Shown here: positions 32,940 through 40,832 of the stretch, one piece after another
Layout of the letters: each line of letters opens with the position of its first letter
Numbering within the stretch: position 1 is the first letter of the stretch
NCBI GenBank assembly: GCA_003220535.1
Contig: QHSU01000083.1
Span: 1-64,000 of the forward strand
Length of the DNA: 64,000 nucleotides
Origin: Candidatus Rokuibacteriota bacterium
GTDB taxonomy: Bacteria; Methylomirabilota; Methylomirabilia; Rokubacteriales; CSP1-6
Direction: 5' to 3'
The notes under the pieces: generated by a model
What the model was told of the DNA's origin: nothing
Database searches by the model: none
The model's input: only the letters and a program-made list of their open reading frames with translations
Position numbers and translations under genes: made by a program

Positions 32940-33983
32940 CTAGACGACCTTCGGGATGACCTTCTCGGCGAAGAGACGCATCGAACGGACGACCTTGTCG
33001 TGGGCGAGCCCGCCGCGCGCGAAGGCGCCCATGAAGTGGGTGACCCCGAGCGCCTCGTGGTGCTGGCGGATCTTGTCGGCGACCTCCTCGGGGTCGCCAG
33101 CGATGGCGGCCTGATCCAGTGCTTTCTCTTCCGTGAGCGAGAGCAAGTTCTCGCGTACGCGACGGTAGAAGCGGTACTGGTCGGGCGGCGCGCCGGTGGG
33201 ATCGGAGATCAGGCCGGCCTGCGTGCGGTAGAACCAGACGATGGGCTCCCGCAGGTCCTCGCGCGCCTGCCTCGACGTCTCGGCGACGTGGATGATCTTG
33301 TTGATGCAGATCTCGGCGCCCTGGTCGGTGCCGTGGGCGGCGCGCCACTCGGCATGGTACGCGTCGTAGCTCTTCCTGAGGACGTCGAGCGGCGTGAAGG
33401 ACGGCGAGGTCAAGATCTTGAGCCCGCGCCGCGCGGCCAGGGTGTAGGTGTCGGGTGAGACGGCGGCCGTCCAGAGCGGTGGGTGTGGCTTCTGGATCGG
33501 CTTGGGCATGACGCGCACGTCCTCGACCGTGTAGTGCTTGCCCCTGAACGTGAGGCGATCTTCGGTCCAGGCGCGGCGGACGATCTCGAGGCTCTCGTCG
33601 AAGCCCTCGCGGGTTCCCTCCATCGAGACGCCGAGGCCGCGGAACTCGGTCGGCTGATAGCCGCGGCCCAGGCCGAATTCGAGCCGCCCGCCCGAGAGGA
33701 TGTCGATCTCGGCCCACTCCTCGGCGATCCGCAGCGGGTGCTCGAACGGCGCGATGACGACGGCCGTGCCGATGCGCACCCGTCGCGTCGCGGTGGCGAT
33801 GGCCCCGGCGAGCGGGGCGAGCGAGGGGCAGATGCCGTACGGCGAAAAATGGTGCTCGGCCAGCCACACGACGTCGAAGCCGAGCTCGTCGGCCAGGCGG
33901 CACTCCTCGACCGCGTTCCGATACACCTCGGCGTGCGACTGCCACTCACGAATCGACAGGAGATTCTGGGTCGAGAATTTCAT
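32940..33983 (-). CDS. LLM-class flavin-dependent oxidoreductase
   Basis: A 347-residue luciferase-family enzyme starting MKFSTQNLLSIREWQSHAEV. Typical segments are VVWLAEHHFSPYGICPSLAP, VRIGTAVVIAPFEHPLRIAE, GGRLEFGLGRGYQPTEFRGL and the C-terminal IAGDPEEVADKIRQHHEALG. It is the third such gene within 26 kb. A tandem hairpin repeat lies immediately upstream of its start and may affect expression. Confidence 0.88.
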   Translation of the reverse strand: MKFSTQNLLSIREWQSHAEVYRNAVEECRLADELGFDVVWLAEHHFSPYGICPSLAPLAGAIATATRRVRIGTAVVIAPFEHPLRIAEEWAEIDILSGGRLEFGLGRGYQPTEFRGLGVSMEGTREGFDESLEIVRRAWTEDRLTFRGKHYTVEDVRVMPKPIQKPHPPLWTAAVSPDTYTLAARRGLKILTSPSFTPLDVLRKSYDAYHAEWRAAHGTDQGAEICINKIIHVAETSRQAREDLREPIVWFYRTQAGLISDPTGAPPDQYRFYRRVRENLLSLTEEKALDQAAIAGDPEEVADKIRQHHEALGVTHFMGAFARGGLAHDKVVRSMRLFAEKVIPKVV

Positions 33984-34010
33984 GGCAGCCGATTATGGGC
34001 GAATCGATGG

Positions 34011-34090
34011 GGATGTCAACCGCCGAGCGGTTGACCTGGGATGTCAACCGCCGAGCGGTTGACCTGGGATGTCAACCGCCGAGCGGTGAC
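34011..34090. repeat. Tandem 28-bp repeat, each unit a hairpin (about 2.8 copies)
   Basis: Units start at 34011, 34039 and 34067. Each contains GTCAACCGC-CGA-GCGGTTGAC, a perfect 9-bp stem; the third copy lacks one T and trails into a diverged fourth. They fill the gap between the 3' end of the hybrid kinase gene and the start of the luciferase-like gene, both on the minus strand. Confidence 0.85.
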
Positions 34091-34098
34091 CCGAGAGG

Positions 34099-36252
34099 TC
34101 AATCGGCGAGAGCCGGCTGGCCCAAGACCTCCGCGACCTTCCGCGCGAGCGCATCCGGCGTGACGGGCTTCTCGAGCAGGACATCACCGGGGATGGGCGG
34201 CTCGGCGTAGCCCGACATGAAGAGCGTCTTCGTGTCCGGGCGCCCAGCCAGCATCCGCTCCGCGAGCTCACGGCCGTCCATCCCGGGCATGATGACGTCG
34301 GTGAGGAGAAGATGAATCGGGTCGCGGAAGCGCTGGCTCAGCGCGAGTGCTTCGACTCCGTCACCGGCGACCAAGACGCGGTAGCCGAGCCGGCTCAGGA
34401 CCTCGCACACCAACTCCCTGACGGCGGCCTCGTCCTCGGCGACCAGGATCGTCTGCTCTCCGCCGGGGCACGGGCCGCGCCCGGCGTCGTCCCTGGGCGC
34501 TTCGACCGCCGCTTCCAATCTCGGGAAATAGACGCTGAACGTCGCTCCCCGTCCGGGCTCGCTCTCGACGGTGACGTACCCGGCGTGCTGCTTGACGATC
34601 CCATACACCGTCGACAGCCCGAGCCCGCACCCCTTCCCGGACGCCTTGGTCGTGAAGAAGGGCTCGAAGACGCGCTGGCGCGTCTCCTCGTCCATGCCGA
34701 CGCCCGTGTCACGGACCTCCAGCAGCACGTGCTGTCCGGTGCCGGCCGGATGAACGGCAACGAACGCCCCGTTCAGGCTGATGTTGCGGGTCGCGATGGT
34801 GAGGCGGCCGCCCCCCGGCATCGCGTCGCGCGCGTTGACCGCGAAGTTGACGATGACCTGCTCGATCTGTCCCGGGTCGGCCACGATGAGGTCGAGCCTC
34901 GGGTCGAGCGTGACCGCGAGCTCGATGTTCTCCCCGATCAGGCGGCCGAGCATGTCGCTCACGCTGGTGACAGTGGCGTTGAGATCGACCGGCTGCCCGG
35001 CCGACGACTGGTTACGGCTGAACGCCAGGAGCTGTCGCGTCAGGCTCGCGGCGCGCTGGGCGGTGCTCTCGATCTGGTCGAGGTCCTGGTACACCGGGTC
35101 CTCGGGTCGGTAGCGGGCGAGCAGGAGCTGACAGCGTCCAATGACCACGGTGAGCACGTTGTTGAAATCGTGCGCGACGCCGCCCGCGAGACGCCCGATC
35201 GCCTCGATCTTCTGGAGCTGGCGCATCTCGCTCTCGCGCTGGCGCAGAACGGCGTCCGCCCGCTTCCGCTCCGTGACGTCCCGGCCCACGCCGGTGAGAC
35301 CGCTCACCCGGCCGTGCTCGTCTGTGAGCGCGGCGCCCGTCCACTGGTAGGCCGTCAGGGCGCCGTCGGCGCCGCGCAAGCGACCCTCGACCTCGAATGG
35401 CTTGTCTTCGAGGCCCGCGGCCAGCGCCGCCCGGAACGCCTCGCGGTCGTCTTCAGCCAGCAGGTCGATCAGCAGCGTGCCCCTCAGGTCCTCCGGGCCG
35501 CGGCCGGTCGCGCTCTCGAGCTTCTGGTTCCAGAGGCTCAGGTGTCCAGCGCGGTCGAGCACGTAGATGACGTCCGGGATCGCCTCGACGAACCGCTCGA
35601 GCTCTTGATACATCGCGCGGAGGCGTCGGCGGCTCGCTCGCAGCGCGCGCGCCAGGACGGCGGTGAGCCAGCCGGCGAGGTTGAGCACGATCAGGTTGAA
35701 CGTGGCGATCATGGCGGCGTTCGGCAGCTCGAATGGCGCGCTCAGGATCCCCACGTGCTGCAGCACGACGATCGTGACGTAGCTCGCGGTCGCCGCGGCC
35801 GTCGCCATGACGCAGGCCCGGCTGGAGAACGTGATCCCCGCGTAGATCGCCACGATCAAGTAGACCCCGAGGAACTGGGCCGCCGCGAGGCCGCCGGCCA
35901 GGTAGAGCCCGATGCTGAGCAGCAGGATGTCGACGAGCATCCGGGCGTAGGCCTGGGCGCGGTAGGCGCGCCCACTTCGCGCCGCGAGGAAGTAGGGCCC
36001 GTTGAGGAAGAGCCCGACGAGCGCGATCAGCGAGACGCGCCGGGCGACGACGGCGGGCTCGATCGGAAACCCGATCTGGAACGCGACGATGACGAGCGCC
36101 ACCAGGCCGCGGATCGTGAGCTCCTCGTAGAGCCGCAGTCGGCGGCGGAACTCTCTCGACGCGGGGTCGTCTTGGGCCCGCTCGAGCGACGGCCGGGCAT
36201 AGTTCGGCAGACTGGTAGTCACCGTCTCCCTGAAAGGCAAGGCCAGTGCCAT
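34099..36252 (-). CDS. Membrane hybrid histidine kinase (PAS-HisKA-HATPase-receiver)
   Basis: A 717-residue sensor kinase. About six transmembrane helices occupy residues 45-205, followed by a PAS domain (RFVEAIPDVIYVLDRAGHLS), a phosphoacceptor helix GRLAGGVAHDFNNVLTVVIG with the His, an HATPase domain (VNFAVNARDAMPGGG, DTGVGMDEET, GKGCGLGLSTVYG) and a C-terminal receiver (LLLTDVIMPGMDG with the Asp, and Lys in LLEKPV). The NtrB-like HDFNN box groups it with hybrid kinases of unknown signal. No cognate regulator gene is adjacent. Confidence 0.92.
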   Translation of the reverse strand: MALALPFRETVTTSLPNYARPSLERAQDDPASREFRRRLRLYEELTIRGLVALVIVAFQIGFPIEPAVVARRVSLIALVGLFLNGPYFLAARSGRAYRAQAYARMLVDILLLSIGLYLAGGLAAAQFLGVYLIVAIYAGITFSSRACVMATAAATASYVTIVVLQHVGILSAPFELPNAAMIATFNLIVLNLAGWLTAVLARALRASRRRLRAMYQELERFVEAIPDVIYVLDRAGHLSLWNQKLESATGRGPEDLRGTLLIDLLAEDDREAFRAALAAGLEDKPFEVEGRLRGADGALTAYQWTGAALTDEHGRVSGLTGVGRDVTERKRADAVLRQRESEMRQLQKIEAIGRLAGGVAHDFNNVLTVVIGRCQLLLARYRPEDPVYQDLDQIESTAQRAASLTRQLLAFSRNQSSAGQPVDLNATVTSVSDMLGRLIGENIELAVTLDPRLDLIVADPGQIEQVIVNFAVNARDAMPGGGRLTIATRNISLNGAFVAVHPAGTGQHVLLEVRDTGVGMDEETRQRVFEPFFTTKASGKGCGLGLSTVYGIVKQHAGYVTVESEPGRGATFSVYFPRLEAAVEAPRDDAGRGPCPGGEQTILVAEDEAAVRELVCEVLSRLGYRVLVAGDGVEALALSQRFRDPIHLLLTDVIMPGMDGRELAERMLAGRPDTKTLFMSGYAEPPIPGDVLLEKPVTPDALARKVAEVLGQPALAD

Positions 36253-36370
36253 CCGACTCGTCCAGGAAAATCAGTCAGATAGAGGACGGCCCCGAGACAA
36301 TCGTTGGAAAGAAATATCTCAGGGGCGGTGAGAAATCAGCCGAACGCCCGGGAGGTCCCTGGGCGAGCGG

Positions 36371-37135
36371 CTACTGACCGCCCGTCACGTCGATCGTCAC
36401 CCCGGTGACGAAATCGGCGTCGCTCGACGCGAGAAAGCAGATGACGCGCGCCTGGTCCTCGGGCTCCGCCACCCGGCGAAGCGGCACGCGCGACTGCTCC
36501 TGGGCGCGGTCCTCGGGGGACATCCGATCCCAGCGTGGGCGAAGCCGCGGGCTCAGGGTGAGGCTCGGCGCGATGGCGTTCACCGTCACGCCGTACGGGC
36601 CGAGCTCGAAGGAGAGCTTGCGGGTGAAGGCGATGATCCCGCCCTTGGCGGTGGCGTAGGCGCTGCTGCTCGACGGGCTCAGACCCCGACCCGCGATCGA
36701 CGAGATGTTGACGATCTTGCCGCCGCGCTGGCGCTTCATCACCGGTGCCACCGCATTGCAGAAGAGGAATGTTCCGGTGAGGTTGAAGTGGAGCAGGCGC
36801 TGCCAGTCGTCGAGCGTCAGCTCGTCCACCGGCGCCGCCGGCTTCGGGATGATCGTGCTGCCGCCGACGGCGTTGACCAGGATGTCGATGCGGCCGTGCT
36901 CGTCGATGATCCGCCGCACCACGCCCGCCACCTGGGAGGCGTCGAGCGCATCGGCCACGAGCCCGTGAGCGCTGCCGCCCGCGGCGCGGATGGCGCCGAC
37001 CACCTGATCCAGGCTCTCCTTGTCGAGCTCGACGGCGATCACGGTCCCGCCCTCTCGACCGATGATCTCGGCGGTGGCCCGCCCGATGCCGCGGCCCGCG
37101 GCGGTGATCAGCGCGATCCGTCCCTGGAATCTCAT
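36371..37135 (-). CDS. SDR-family oxidoreductase
   Basis: A 254-residue classical short-chain dehydrogenase: LITAAGRGIGRATAEIIGRE binds NAD(P), NAVGG is the N-A-G-like motif, ISSIAGRG has the catalytic Ser and YATAKGG the Tyr-x3-Lys. The Asp/Glu at the end of the second strand (VIAVELDKESLD) favours NAD. Substrate unknown; related enzymes act in fatty-acid, polyol and aromatic catabolism. Confidence 0.88.
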   Translation of the reverse strand: MRFQGRIALITAAGRGIGRATAEIIGREGGTVIAVELDKESLDQVVGAIRAAGGSAHGLVADALDASQVAGVVRRIIDEHGRIDILVNAVGGSTIIPKPAAPVDELTLDDWQRLLHFNLTGTFLFCNAVAPVMKRQRGGKIVNISSIAGRGLSPSSSSAYATAKGGIIAFTRKLSFELGPYGVTVNAIAPSLTLSPRLRPRWDRMSPEDRAQEQSRVPLRRVAEPEDQARVICFLASSDADFVTGVTIDVTGGQ

Positions 37136-37230
37136 GCTTCTTCCTCCTCCACGCGAGCGCAGCGGACGCTCGCTCGCACCCTAGAGCGGCCGACTTGCCT
37201 TGTCAATTCGCTGCTGCTACGCTCCCGGCC

Positions 37231-38430
37231 ATGCGATACGAAATGATCTCCGCAGACTGCCACGTCGATCTCTGCTGGCTGCCGCCCGACCTCTTCACGA
37301 CCCGCGCGTCTGCGGTCCTCAAGGAGCGGATGCCGCACACGACGGAGGGCCCGCGAGGTCCGGTCTGGGTCACCAACAAGGGCGCCAGCCTCGGCCTCGC
37401 TTGCGGCATGGGCTCGGCCGGCCGGGAATACATCCCGGGGCGCATCCACCGCTCCGACCGCATGGCATCGACGGGCCTCTACGAGGACGGCAAGCGCGGC
37501 ATCCGCCGGGTCACCGACCCCGAGCTCCGCTTGAAGGACCAGGACCGCGATGGGGTTCAGGCCGAGGTGCTCTACGGCGTCCTCGGCACCACGGGTCGCA
37601 TGAACGACCCGGAGGCGGCGGTCGAGGTCCTGCGCATCTACAACGAGTGGCTCGCGGATTTTTGCTCGACCCATCCCGAACGCTTCGCCGGGCTCGCGTC
37701 GATCCCGAACCACCCGCTGGAGGCGGCCATCGCCGAGGTCGAGCGCGTGGTCAAGCGCGGCGCCCTGCGCGGGCTGGACATCGCCAATTCGTCGGACCTC
37801 AAGCCGCTCTGGGACCCCTACTGGAACCCGCTCTGGGACGTGATCGACAGCTGCGGGCTGCCGCTCCACTTCCACACGGTCGGCGGCTATCTCCCCGACC
37901 AGATCCGCAAGATCATCATGATCGGCTCGGACCCGACGCGCGCCGCGGCGCCCGATGCGCCGAAGGTCGAGCTCCCGGTGGCGCGTTCGGCGTTCGCTTC
38001 GAACATCACGCAGTTCCAGATGAACATGTCCAACATCCTCACGTCGATGATCTTCTCGGGCGTGTTCGAGCGCTATCCGCGCATGAAACTCGTGCTCGGC
38101 GAGTCCGGGATCGGCTGGATCCCCTACGTCCTCTGGCGCATGGACGCGGAGTGGGAGGATCAGTTCAAGGATCTCTCGCTCACGATGCCGCCGAGCGAGT
38201 ACTGGAAGCGGCAGTGCTGGGCCACCTATCAGACGGACCCCATCGGCGTGAAGCTGATCGAGGAGCTCGGCGAGGACAAGGTGATGTGGGGCTCGGATTT
38301 CCCCCATCCCGACGGCGTGTGGCCCGACTCGCGCGAGTACATCGATCGCGAGCTCGGTCATCTGGCGCCCGGGGTGCGCCGCAAGATCGTCTGCGAGAAC
38401 GCCGGAAAGCTCTACGGATTGATCAGGTAG
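37231..38430 (+). CDS. Amidohydrolase (COG2159 family)
   Basis: A 399-residue TIM-barrel amidohydrolase, start ATG 37231. MRYEMISADCHVDLCWLPPD holds the first ligands (D-x-H), LPLHFHTVGG the next His, MKLVLGESGIGWIPYVLWRM follows, and KVMWGSDFPHPDGVWP carries the conserved Asp. It is diverged from but clearly related to the gene at 25972. Probably a decarboxylase or hydrolase of cyclic organic acids. Confidence 0.85.
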   Translation: MRYEMISADCHVDLCWLPPDLFTTRASAVLKERMPHTTEGPRGPVWVTNKGASLGLACGMGSAGREYIPGRIHRSDRMASTGLYEDGKRGIRRVTDPELRLKDQDRDGVQAEVLYGVLGTTGRMNDPEAAVEVLRIYNEWLADFCSTHPERFAGLASIPNHPLEAAIAEVERVVKRGALRGLDIANSSDLKPLWDPYWNPLWDVIDSCGLPLHFHTVGGYLPDQIRKIIMIGSDPTRAAAPDAPKVELPVARSAFASNITQFQMNMSNILTSMIFSGVFERYPRMKLVLGESGIGWIPYVLWRMDAEWEDQFKDLSLTMPPSEYWKRQCWATYQTDPIGVKLIEELGEDKVMWGSDFPHPDGVWPDSREYIDRELGHLAPGVRRKIVCENAGKLYGLIR

Positions 38431-38457
38431 TCGGAGAGGGGTCGCGCGCAGATCTTC

Positions 38458-38892
38458 TCAGGCAGGGCTCATAGACGTGCGGCGTCTGCCCGACGGCAGG
38501 GCCAGCGCGACCAGATGATCCAGCTGTCCGAAATCGAAGGGCTTGGGGATGAAGGCGAAGACCCCGCGGTTGAGCGCCTCGGCCGCGGCCTTGCTGTCGC
38601 GGCTTGCGGTGATCACCATCACGGGAACGCTCGTGTCGATGCCGCGCAGCTGTTTGAGCGCCTGGAGCCCGTCCATCACCGGCATGTGCAAGTCGATGAG
38701 CACGAGATCGGGACGACCGCGAAGCACGGCCATGACGCCGTCCGCGCCGTTGGAAGCCGTCTCGACCTTGTAGGCGTGCCCGTGGTTGAAGCTCGCGAAG
38801 AACTCCGTCAGGACCTGACGGATGGTTTCTTCGTCGTCGATGATGAGGACCCGCTTCGTGAGCTTCTCCGGACGCTGATCCATGCGAGCCAT
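38458..38892 (-). CDS. Single-domain response regulator (receiver only)
   Basis: A receiver protein of about 145 residues: RVLIIDDEETIRQVLTEFFA with the acidic pair, LVLIDLHMPVMDGLQALKQL with the phospho-accepting Asp, VMVITASRDSK and the Lys in AFIPKPFDFGQL. There is no output domain, so it acts by phosphotransfer or protein contact as CheY/Spo0F-like proteins do. The predicted sigma54 start lies near 38899, so ATG 38907 is unlikely; ATG 38892 or 38883 would give a very short leader. Confidence 0.85.
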   Translation of the reverse strand: MARMDQRPEKLTKRVLIIDDEETIRQVLTEFFASFNHGHAYKVETASNGADGVMAVLRGRPDLVLIDLHMPVMDGLQALKQLRGIDTSVPVMVITASRDSKAAAEALNRGVFAFIPKPFDFGQLDHLVALALPSGRRRTSMSPA

Positions 38893-38908
38893 GGGAGCAT
38901 ATTCCAAA

Positions 38909-38926
38909 AAGCAAGCGAAATGCCAT
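38909..38926 (-). promoter_or_regulatory. Predicted sigma54 (-24/-12) promoter, minus strand
   Basis: On the minus strand ATGGCATTTCGCTTGCTT has GG (38924-38923) and GC (38912-38911) 10 nt apart, close to TGGCAYG-N4-TTGCT. It would start transcription near 38899, immediately before the receiver gene. Confidence 0.6.
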
Positions 38927-39113
38927 GGGTCTCAACGAACGATTGGCATTTCTTTCCAGGATCTTGCGAGGAGGATCCGAATCCCGGAATCGCGTCCTTC
39001 CCTGGCTTGTGTCAGGTTGGTTTGCCAATCCGGCTCGCACGCCCTTCTCGAATCGGATTCCTCAACGACCGCGCGACCTTTGACCCTGTCAGCAGGGTGA
39101 CGCGAGCCGCGCG

Positions 39114-40310
39114 TCAGATCACGCGCTTCCGCTCAAGCGCCTTGAGCTCGTCCGCTCCGCAGCCGAGCCATCGGCCCAGCACCTCGGCGTTGTGCTCTCC
39201 CAGAAGGGGCGCGCGCGCGACCTCGGTGGGCGAGTCGGACAGGCGTACCGGGTTGCCGGGCATCGGGTACCGGCCGCGCGTCGGGTGCTCGAGCTCGACC
39301 ACCATGCCGCGCTCGACGAGCGACTGGTCGCGGAGGACTTCGCCGGAGTCGAGCACGGCGCCGCACGGGATCCCCGCGCCGGCCAGGGTCTCCATCGCTT
39401 CGTGCTTGGTCCGCTTCTCGGTCCACGCCTCGACGAGAGCGTCGAGCTCGTCGTTGCGCGCGGCTCGCCCCATCCGATCGGCGAGCTTCGGGTCGTCGCC
39501 GAGCTCCGGACGCCCGAGGATCTTCGAGAGCGTGCGCCACATCTCGAGGGTGGCGCAGTGGATGAAGACGTAGTCGTTCGGCCCGAACGGCCGGCAGCGG
39601 TACATATTCGAGGGCGAGGCGCCGGGCGAGCGATTCCCGCGCCGTGGCACAGGCTTGCCGGTCACGTAGTGCTCGCGCAGGTGGATGCGGACCAGATTTA
39701 GCACCGCGTCCTGCTGAGCGACCTCGACGCGCTGGCCGACGCCGGTCGTCTGACGCTGGACAATCGCGGCCAGGATGCCGATGGCCAGGTGAAGCCCCGC
39801 GCCCGTGTCGCCGAGCCCGGCCTCGACGCGAACGGGCGGCCCGTCGGCGGCGCCCGTGACGCTCATCGCGCCACCCATGGCCTGGGCGATCATCTCGAAG
39901 CTCTTGTAGTCGGCGTACGGCCCGCTGCTGCCGAAGCCCTTGACCGAGGCCGCGACGATCCGCGGATTGATCCGACGAAGGTCCTCGTACCCGAACCCGA
40001 GCCGCTCCATCGAGCCCGGGCCAAAGTTCTCGATGAGGACGTCGGCGCGCTCGACCATCCGCGCGAGAATGGCGCGCCCTTCGGCCGCTTTGAGGTCGAG
40101 CGTCACGCTCTTCTTGTTGCCGTTCAGCAGCAGGAAGAACCAGGCATCGAGGTCGGGCCGCTCCGACAGTGCGCGGCGCCCCGGCTCACCCCCTGGCGGC
40201 TCGATCTTGATGACGTCGGCGCCGAGCCACGCCAGCATCTGGGCGCAACTCGGCCCAGCCTCGTACTGCGTGAGGTCGAGCACCACGATCCCGTCGAGCG
40301 CCTTGGCCAT
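39114..40310 (-). CDS. CaiB/BaiF family (class III) CoA transferase
   Basis: A 398-residue CoA transferase: LDGIVVLDLTQYEAGPSCAQ, LAWLGADVIKIEPPGGEPGR, NGNKKSVTLDLKAAEGRAIL and EAGLGDTGAGLHLAIGILAA, the last with the catalytic Asp. Members include formyl-CoA:oxalate, carnitine and succinyl-CoA:benzylsuccinate transferases. The next gene upstream on the same strand is a TPP-dependent decarboxylase-like enzyme; the two flank a 520-bp repeat array, so direct co-transcription is uncertain. Confidence 0.9.
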   Translation of the reverse strand: MAKALDGIVVLDLTQYEAGPSCAQMLAWLGADVIKIEPPGGEPGRRALSERPDLDAWFFLLLNGNKKSVTLDLKAAEGRAILARMVERADVLIENFGPGSMERLGFGYEDLRRINPRIVAASVKGFGSSGPYADYKSFEMIAQAMGGAMSVTGAADGPPVRVEAGLGDTGAGLHLAIGILAAIVQRQTTGVGQRVEVAQQDAVLNLVRIHLREHYVTGKPVPRRGNRSPGASPSNMYRCRPFGPNDYVFIHCATLEMWRTLSKILGRPELGDDPKLADRMGRAARNDELDALVEAWTEKRTKHEAMETLAGAGIPCGAVLDSGEVLRDQSLVERGMVVELEHPTRGRYPMPGNPVRLSDSPTEVARAPLLGEHNAEVLGRWLGCGADELKALERKRVI

Positions 40311-40331
40311 GTGGTTTCCTTTACAATGGGG

Positions 40332-40810
40332 GGCCTCGACGGGCCCCCCATGCCCCCCATTACTCGGAGACGCCCCGGCACAGCCGGGGCGCCCCTCGAT
40401 CGCCCCCCATGCCCCCCATTACTCGGAGACGCCCCGGCACAGCCGGGGCGCCCCTCGATCTCGCTTCGTCGCCCTGGGGCCTCGACGGGCCCCCCATGCC
40501 CCCCATTACTCGGAGACGCCCCGGCACAGCCGGGGCCGCCCCTCGATCTCGCTTCGTCGCCCTGGGGCCTCGACGGGCCCCCCATGCCCCCCATTACTCG
40601 GAGACGCCCCGGCACAGCCGGGGCGCCCCTCGATCTCGCTTCGTCGCCCTGGGGCCCTCGACGGGCCCCCTATGCCCCCCATCGCTGGAGACGCCCGGCG
40701 CAGCCGGAGCACCCCCCGATCTCGCTTCATCGACATGGGGGCCCCGACCGGCCCCCAATCTCCCAACGTTCGGAGCGCCCCGGCAAAGCCGTGGCGCTTC
40801 TCTGCCCCCG
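40332..40810. repeat. Tandem ~88-bp GC-rich repeat array (about 5-6 copies)
   Basis: The marker TACTCGGAGACGCCCCGGC recurs at 40361, 40420, 40507 and 40595, with diverged copies near 40683 and 40765. Full units are 87-88 bp; the first is shortened to 59 bp. Every unit contains the hairpin GCCCCGGC-ACA-GCCGGGGC and a C-run CCCCCCATG. The array fills the gap between the CoA transferase start and the TPP-enzyme stop. Open frames through it are artefacts of its periodicity. Confidence 0.92.
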
Positions 40811-40832
40811 CCCTTTCCGCTCTCGCGCGCTG

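Noticed and set aside
34312-36282. A 656-residue plus-strand open frame
   Set aside because: It is the antisense shadow of the hybrid histidine kinase, which has full catalytic motifs.
40332-40810. Possible CRISPR array
   Set aside because: The units are about 88 bp, contiguous and without unique spacers, and no cas genes are present; it is a tandem repeat.
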